This document shows positions 60,958 to 64,000 of a DNA stretch of 64,000 nucleotides, in pieces. The DNA is from an uncultured Clostridium sp. (GTDB lineage: Bacteria; Bacillota; Clostridia; Clostridiales; Clostridiaceae). Under the pieces are notes generated by a model that worked only from the letters and a program-made list of their open reading frames with translations, did not search any database and was not told where the DNA came from. Positions within the stretch are counted from its first letter, which is position 1, and each line of letters begins with the position of its first letter. The stretch covers positions 37,847-101,846 of the forward strand of contig UQFE01000006.1 in NCBI GenBank assembly GCA_900540255.1, given 5' to 3'. A program made the translations under genes and the position numbers.

Positions 60958-63873
60958 ATGGCAAAAAAGGTACATAACATACCCAGAGATAATAATATTT
61001 TAAGAATACCACTTGAAGAGGCAATGCCAGATAATTATCTTCCATATGCTGTTGAAGTTGCTAAGGATAGGGCACTTCCAGATGTAAGAGATGGTTTAAA
61101 GCCGGTTCATAGAAGAATTCTTTATGGAGCGTATCTTTTAAAGGCATTTCCAGATAGGCCTTATTATAAAAGTGCAAGAATAGTTGGAGATGTATTAGGT
61201 AAATTCCATCCACATGGTGATACATCAGTTTATGATGCAATGGTACTTATGGCACAAAATTTTTCTACAAGAGAAACATTATTTGATGGACATGGAAACT
61301 TTGGATCAATGGATGGTGATGGAGCAGCAGCAATGCGTTATACAGAAGCAAGATTATCACCAATAGCAGTGGAAATGCTTAGAGATATAGATAAGGAAAC
61401 AGTTGAGATGGTTCCTAACTACTCAGATAGTGAAATGGAACCTAAGGTACTACCAGCAAGGTATCCAAATCTTTTAGTAAATGGAACATTTGGTATTGCT
61501 GTTGGACTTGCAACTAATATACCCCCTCATAATTTAGGAGAAGTTACTGATGGTGTTCTTGCTTATATAGATAATCCTAAAATAACTACACAGGAACTTA
61601 TGGAATATATAAAGGCCCCTGATTTACCAACAGGTGGTGTACTGATAGGTAAAAAGTCATTGTTATCAGCATATGAAACAGGAGAAGGAAAAGTTACATT
61701 AAGAGCAAAAACTGCAATTGAAAAACTTGAAAATGGAAGATATGGAATTGTAATAACAGAATTCCCTTATAGAAGAAATAAATCAAAAATACTTCAAACT
61801 ATATCTGAAATGACTGGTGATAAAAAGCATCAAAAGGCATTAGAAGCTATTACAGATATTAGAGATGAATCAGATAGAAGTGGTATTAGAGCTGTTGTTG
61901 AGCTAAAAAAAGCAGCAGATTATGAAACAGCAGACAAAATATTAAAGTATTTATTTAAGAAAACTGATTTACAATGTAATATAAGCTTTAACATGGTTGC
62001 ATTAGCAAATGGAAAGCCACAAACAATGGGATTAAAGACAATAATAGAACATTATGTAAATCATCAAAGAGATGTAGTTACAAAAAGAAGTATAAGAGAA
62101 CTTGCAATGGCAGAAAAAAGATTCCATATAGTTGAAGGATTTATTAAAGCAATTGATGTTTTAGATGAAATCATAAAAACTATTAGAGAATCTAAGTCAA
62201 AGAAAGATGCAGGAGTAAATTTAGTTGAAAAGTTTGGATTTACAGAAACTCAAGCAGAAGCAATATTAGAACTTATGCTTTATAGATTAACTGGACTTGA
62301 AATAAAGGTATTCCAAAAAGAATATACAGAACTTGAAAAAACTATAAAGAAATTAAGAAAAATATTATCACATGATAAAACACTTTTAGAAGTTATAAAA
62401 ACAGAATTAAAAGAAATAACAGATAAATATAGAAATCCTAGAAGAACTATGTTAGTTGAAGATGATAGTGAAGCTAAAATTGATTTACAAGAACTTATAG
62501 TGGTTGAAGATGTTATGGTTACATTATCTAAAGATGGATTTATAAAAAGAATTCCTCTTAAAACTTATCAAAGATCAAATGCAAAGGCAGAAGATATTGA
62601 TTATAGAGAAGGGGATGAACTTAAATTTTTATTTAAATCTAATACTACAGAAAATATTCTTTTATTTACTGATAGGGGTAATATGTATCAAGTTAAGGGT
62701 ATAAATATTCCAGAGGGTAAATGGAAGGAAAAAGGTGAAAGAATAGATTCAATAATAAAAACATTAAATTTAGATGAAGAAAAAATTATTGAAGCAATTT
62801 CAGTTGGAGTTTTAGATAGTAATAAGAGCATTCAATTCATAACTAATAGAGGTATAATTAAGAAGAGTAGTTTAGATAAGTTTCAAACTAACTATACTAA
62901 AATTCAAGCAATTAAATTAAAAGAAAATGAATTTGTATTAAATATAGCTCTTTTAGAAAATGATAATAAAAGAGAATTTTTAAAAGTAAAAACTAAATTA
63001 GGATTAAAGTTTAGTTTAGAAGTTCCTGCAATTGAAGATAGTCCAAGAAATATATTAGGAACTCAATTATTTAATTTAATAGAAAAAGATGAAATAACAG
63101 AAGTTGAATATGTGAGTGAATTTGAATTTATGTCATTTAGTGTTGGAGTTACTGCCAAAGGAAATTTAAAAGGATTTGCTAGGGCAAAATCAAGTGATAG
63201 ATTAAAAGTAAACACAGATTCAGCAAGTACATTATTACTATTTACTAATGAAGGAAATGTATATAAAATTCCATCATTTTTAATTTCCAATGTTGTAAAA
63301 GAAGAAATTTTATTAGAAAATATTATTGAAGGATACAATAAAAAGGAAAAAGTAATAGATGTGCATTCAGTAAAGAATTTTGAAGAAGGAAATAGGGTGT
63401 ATTTCTTTACTAAAAAGGGAATGATAAAAAAGACTTCATTAAAAGAATATGATGGAAATTATTCAATGTGTCAGGCATATAAATTTAAATATGAAAATGA
63501 TGAAGTAATTTCTGTTTGCATATATAATAATATAAAAGCTGAAATAGTAATAATAAGTAAAAAAGGTATGGCAATAAGATTCCTAAGTGATAATGTAAAT
63601 ACAATGGGAAGAGTTGCATCTGGTGTTACTGGAATAAGCTTAAAAGATGATGATGAAGTTATTTCAGGAAAAGTAATAGGATTAATAGCTAATGATAATG
63701 ATGAAATAGCTATAGATAAAGATAACAATAGTCAAGTTATATTAATTACAAAAAATAAAGAAAAGAAAAATGTTCTTATTGAAGAAATAAGAATCCAAAA
63801 TAGAGCAGGAAGAGGAACGAATGTTATGGTAATCAACTTAGATGATGAAATAACAGAAACAGAATTTCAATAG
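60958..63873 (+). CDS. parC: DNA topoisomerase IV subunit A (ParC)
   Basis: The DNA-cleaving subunit, 971 residues. The N-terminal breakage-reunion domain starts [31 protein letters not shown], includes the quinolone region [16 protein letters not shown] (Thr where Ser is common) and the catalytic Tyr128 in [13 protein letters not shown] long helical tower follows (about 370-500), then a C-terminal beta-pinwheel with repeated blades ([55 protein letters not shown]). The length exceeds gyrase A (about 840), as in other clostridial ParC proteins. AGAAAGGAGATAAG precedes the ATG, 20 bp after parE. Repeat copy D follows. Confidence 0.92.
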   Translation: MAKKVHNIPRDNNILRIPLEEAMPDNYLPYAVEVAKDRALPDVRDGLKPVHRRILYGAYLLKAFPDRPYYKSARIVGDVLGKFHPHGDTSVYDAMVLMAQNFSTRETLFDGHGNFGSMDGDGAAAMRYTEARLSPIAVEMLRDIDKETVEMVPNYSDSEMEPKVLPARYPNLLVNGTFGIAVGLATNIPPHNLGEVTDGVLAYIDNPKITTQELMEYIKAPDLPTGGVLIGKKSLLSAYETGEGKVTLRAKTAIEKLENGRYGIVITEFPYRRNKSKILQTISEMTGDKKHQKALEAITDIRDESDRSGIRAVVELKKAADYETADKILKYLFKKTDLQCNISFNMVALANGKPQTMGLKTIIEHYVNHQRDVVTKRSIRELAMAEKRFHIVEGFIKAIDVLDEIIKTIRESKSKKDAGVNLVEKFGFTETQAEAILELMLYRLTGLEIKVFQKEYTELEKTIKKLRKILSHDKTLLEVIKTELKEITDKYRNPRRTMLVEDDSEAKIDLQELIVVEDVMVTLSKDGFIKRIPLKTYQRSNAKAEDIDYREGDELKFLFKSNTTENILLFTDRGNMYQVKGINIPEGKWKEKGERIDSIIKTLNLDEEKIIEAISVGVLDSNKSIQFITNRGIIKKSSLDKFQTNYTKIQAIKLKENEFVLNIALLENDNKREFLKVKTKLGLKFSLEVPAIEDSPRNILGTQLFNLIEKDEITEVEYVSEFEFMSFSVGVTAKGNLKGFARAKSSDRLKVNTDSASTLLLFTNEGNVYKIPSFLISNVVKEEILLENIIEGYNKKEKVIDVHSVKNFEEGNRVYFFTKKGMIKKTSLKEYDGNYSMCQAYKFKYENDEVISVCIYNNIKAEIVIISKKGMAIRFLSDNVNTMGRVASGVTGISLKDDDEVISGKVIGLIANDNDEIAIDKDNNSQVILITKNKEKKNVLIEEIRIQNRAGRGTNVMVINLDDEITETEFQ

Positions 63874-63887
63874 TCTATAAATTAGTT

Positions 63888-64000
63888 AGGAGTTGACAGT
63901 GACAAGTGATAAGTGACAAGTGATAAGTGGCAAGTGACAAGTGATAAGTGATAAGTTAAGGAAAAAATTCAACTAGGTTGAATTTTGAAAAATGAATTAA
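63888..64000. repeat. Copy D of the heptad-bounded intergenic element (cut by window end)
   Basis: The longest heptad tract of the four: about nine units alternating GACAAGT, GATAAGT and GGCAAGT between about 63895 and 63955, then TAAGG. A hairpin AAAATTCAACTAGGTTGAATTTT follows as two matching halves. The right arm lies beyond the window. It starts 15 bp after the parC stop. Confidence 0.75.

Noticed and set aside
58988-63873. Reading the pair as gyrB-gyrA
   Set aside because: The 971-residue A subunit with a long pinwheel and the tight parE-parC spacing fit clostridial topoisomerase IV; nothing else of the gyrase/origin region is nearby.
63895-63955. Tandem heptads resembling a repeat array (CRISPR-like at first sight)
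   Set aside because: Units are 7 bp with no unique spacers and no cas genes are nearby; they are the arm of the dispersed element.

Overview
The window is a very AT-rich chromosomal stretch from a spore-forming, strictly anaerobic Firmicute, most likely Clostridium sensu stricto (cluster I). The grounds are A/T-ending codon use, strong AGGAGG-type ribosome sites, a CotJC-type manganese catalase of the spore coat, an [FeFe]-hydrogenase, a class I hybrid-cluster protein, a PPi-type phosphofructokinase, and a clostridial-size topoisomerase IV pair. I do not name a species. I saw no rRNA, tRNA or CRISPR array.

Layout. 1-9 kb: the end of a PepSY-type protein, a polysaccharide deacetylase, an OmpR-type two-component system with a lipoprotein, a zinc-ribbon small protein, an LCP cell-wall ligase and an intracellular type I pullulanase. 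9-16 kb: a nucleotidyltransferase, aldose epimerase, a leftward znuACB-zur zinc operon and an NCS2 purine permease. 16-21 kb: a MarR regulator divergent from a two-gene heterodimeric ABC exporter, then a LysM protein. 22-26 kb: a group-B-like [FeFe]-hydrogenase, a Crp/Fnr regulator and hcp. 26-36 kb: a Suv3-like helicase, a 45-residue protein, and a Ter-type stress cluster (YceG, TelA, three TerD paralogues, a Ca-type P-ATPase). 36-47 kb: an ABC-F protein, a DUF4397 gene pair, a class V aminotransferase, PPi-PFK, an MntP/YtaF membrane protein, a dicarboxylate symporter, a HAD phosphatase, a YbaK deacylase and CotJC. 47.4-50.7 kb: a decayed BceAB/BceRS-like antimicrobial-peptide module cut by a degenerate IS605-type element. 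50.7-64 kb: hypothetical genes, pepF, rhomboid, a YjdF-like protein, a UgtP-like glycosyltransferase, gdhA and parE-parC.

The most notable non-coding signal is a dispersed family of roughly 105-150 bp elements. They are built from GAYAAGT-type heptads on the left, the reverse-complement heptads on the right, and one or two internal hairpins. Four copies lie at about 32.2, 41.2, 51.0 and 63.9 kb, each just 3' of a gene; two end exactly on the stop codon of the opposing gene and one sits inside the terD series. Other regulatory signals are a GTAAC-N4-GTTAC palindrome at the expected activator position of hcp, an array of ATAGTT-type repeats between marR and the exporter, and a GGAAACGTTTCC palindrome just downstream of the predicted pullulanase promoter.

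The Ter cluster is the nearest thing here to a multigene accessory system. Its members match a family set known from Bacillus (yceCDEFGH), extended here by a Ca-type ATPase. What the system senses or makes is not evident from sequence.
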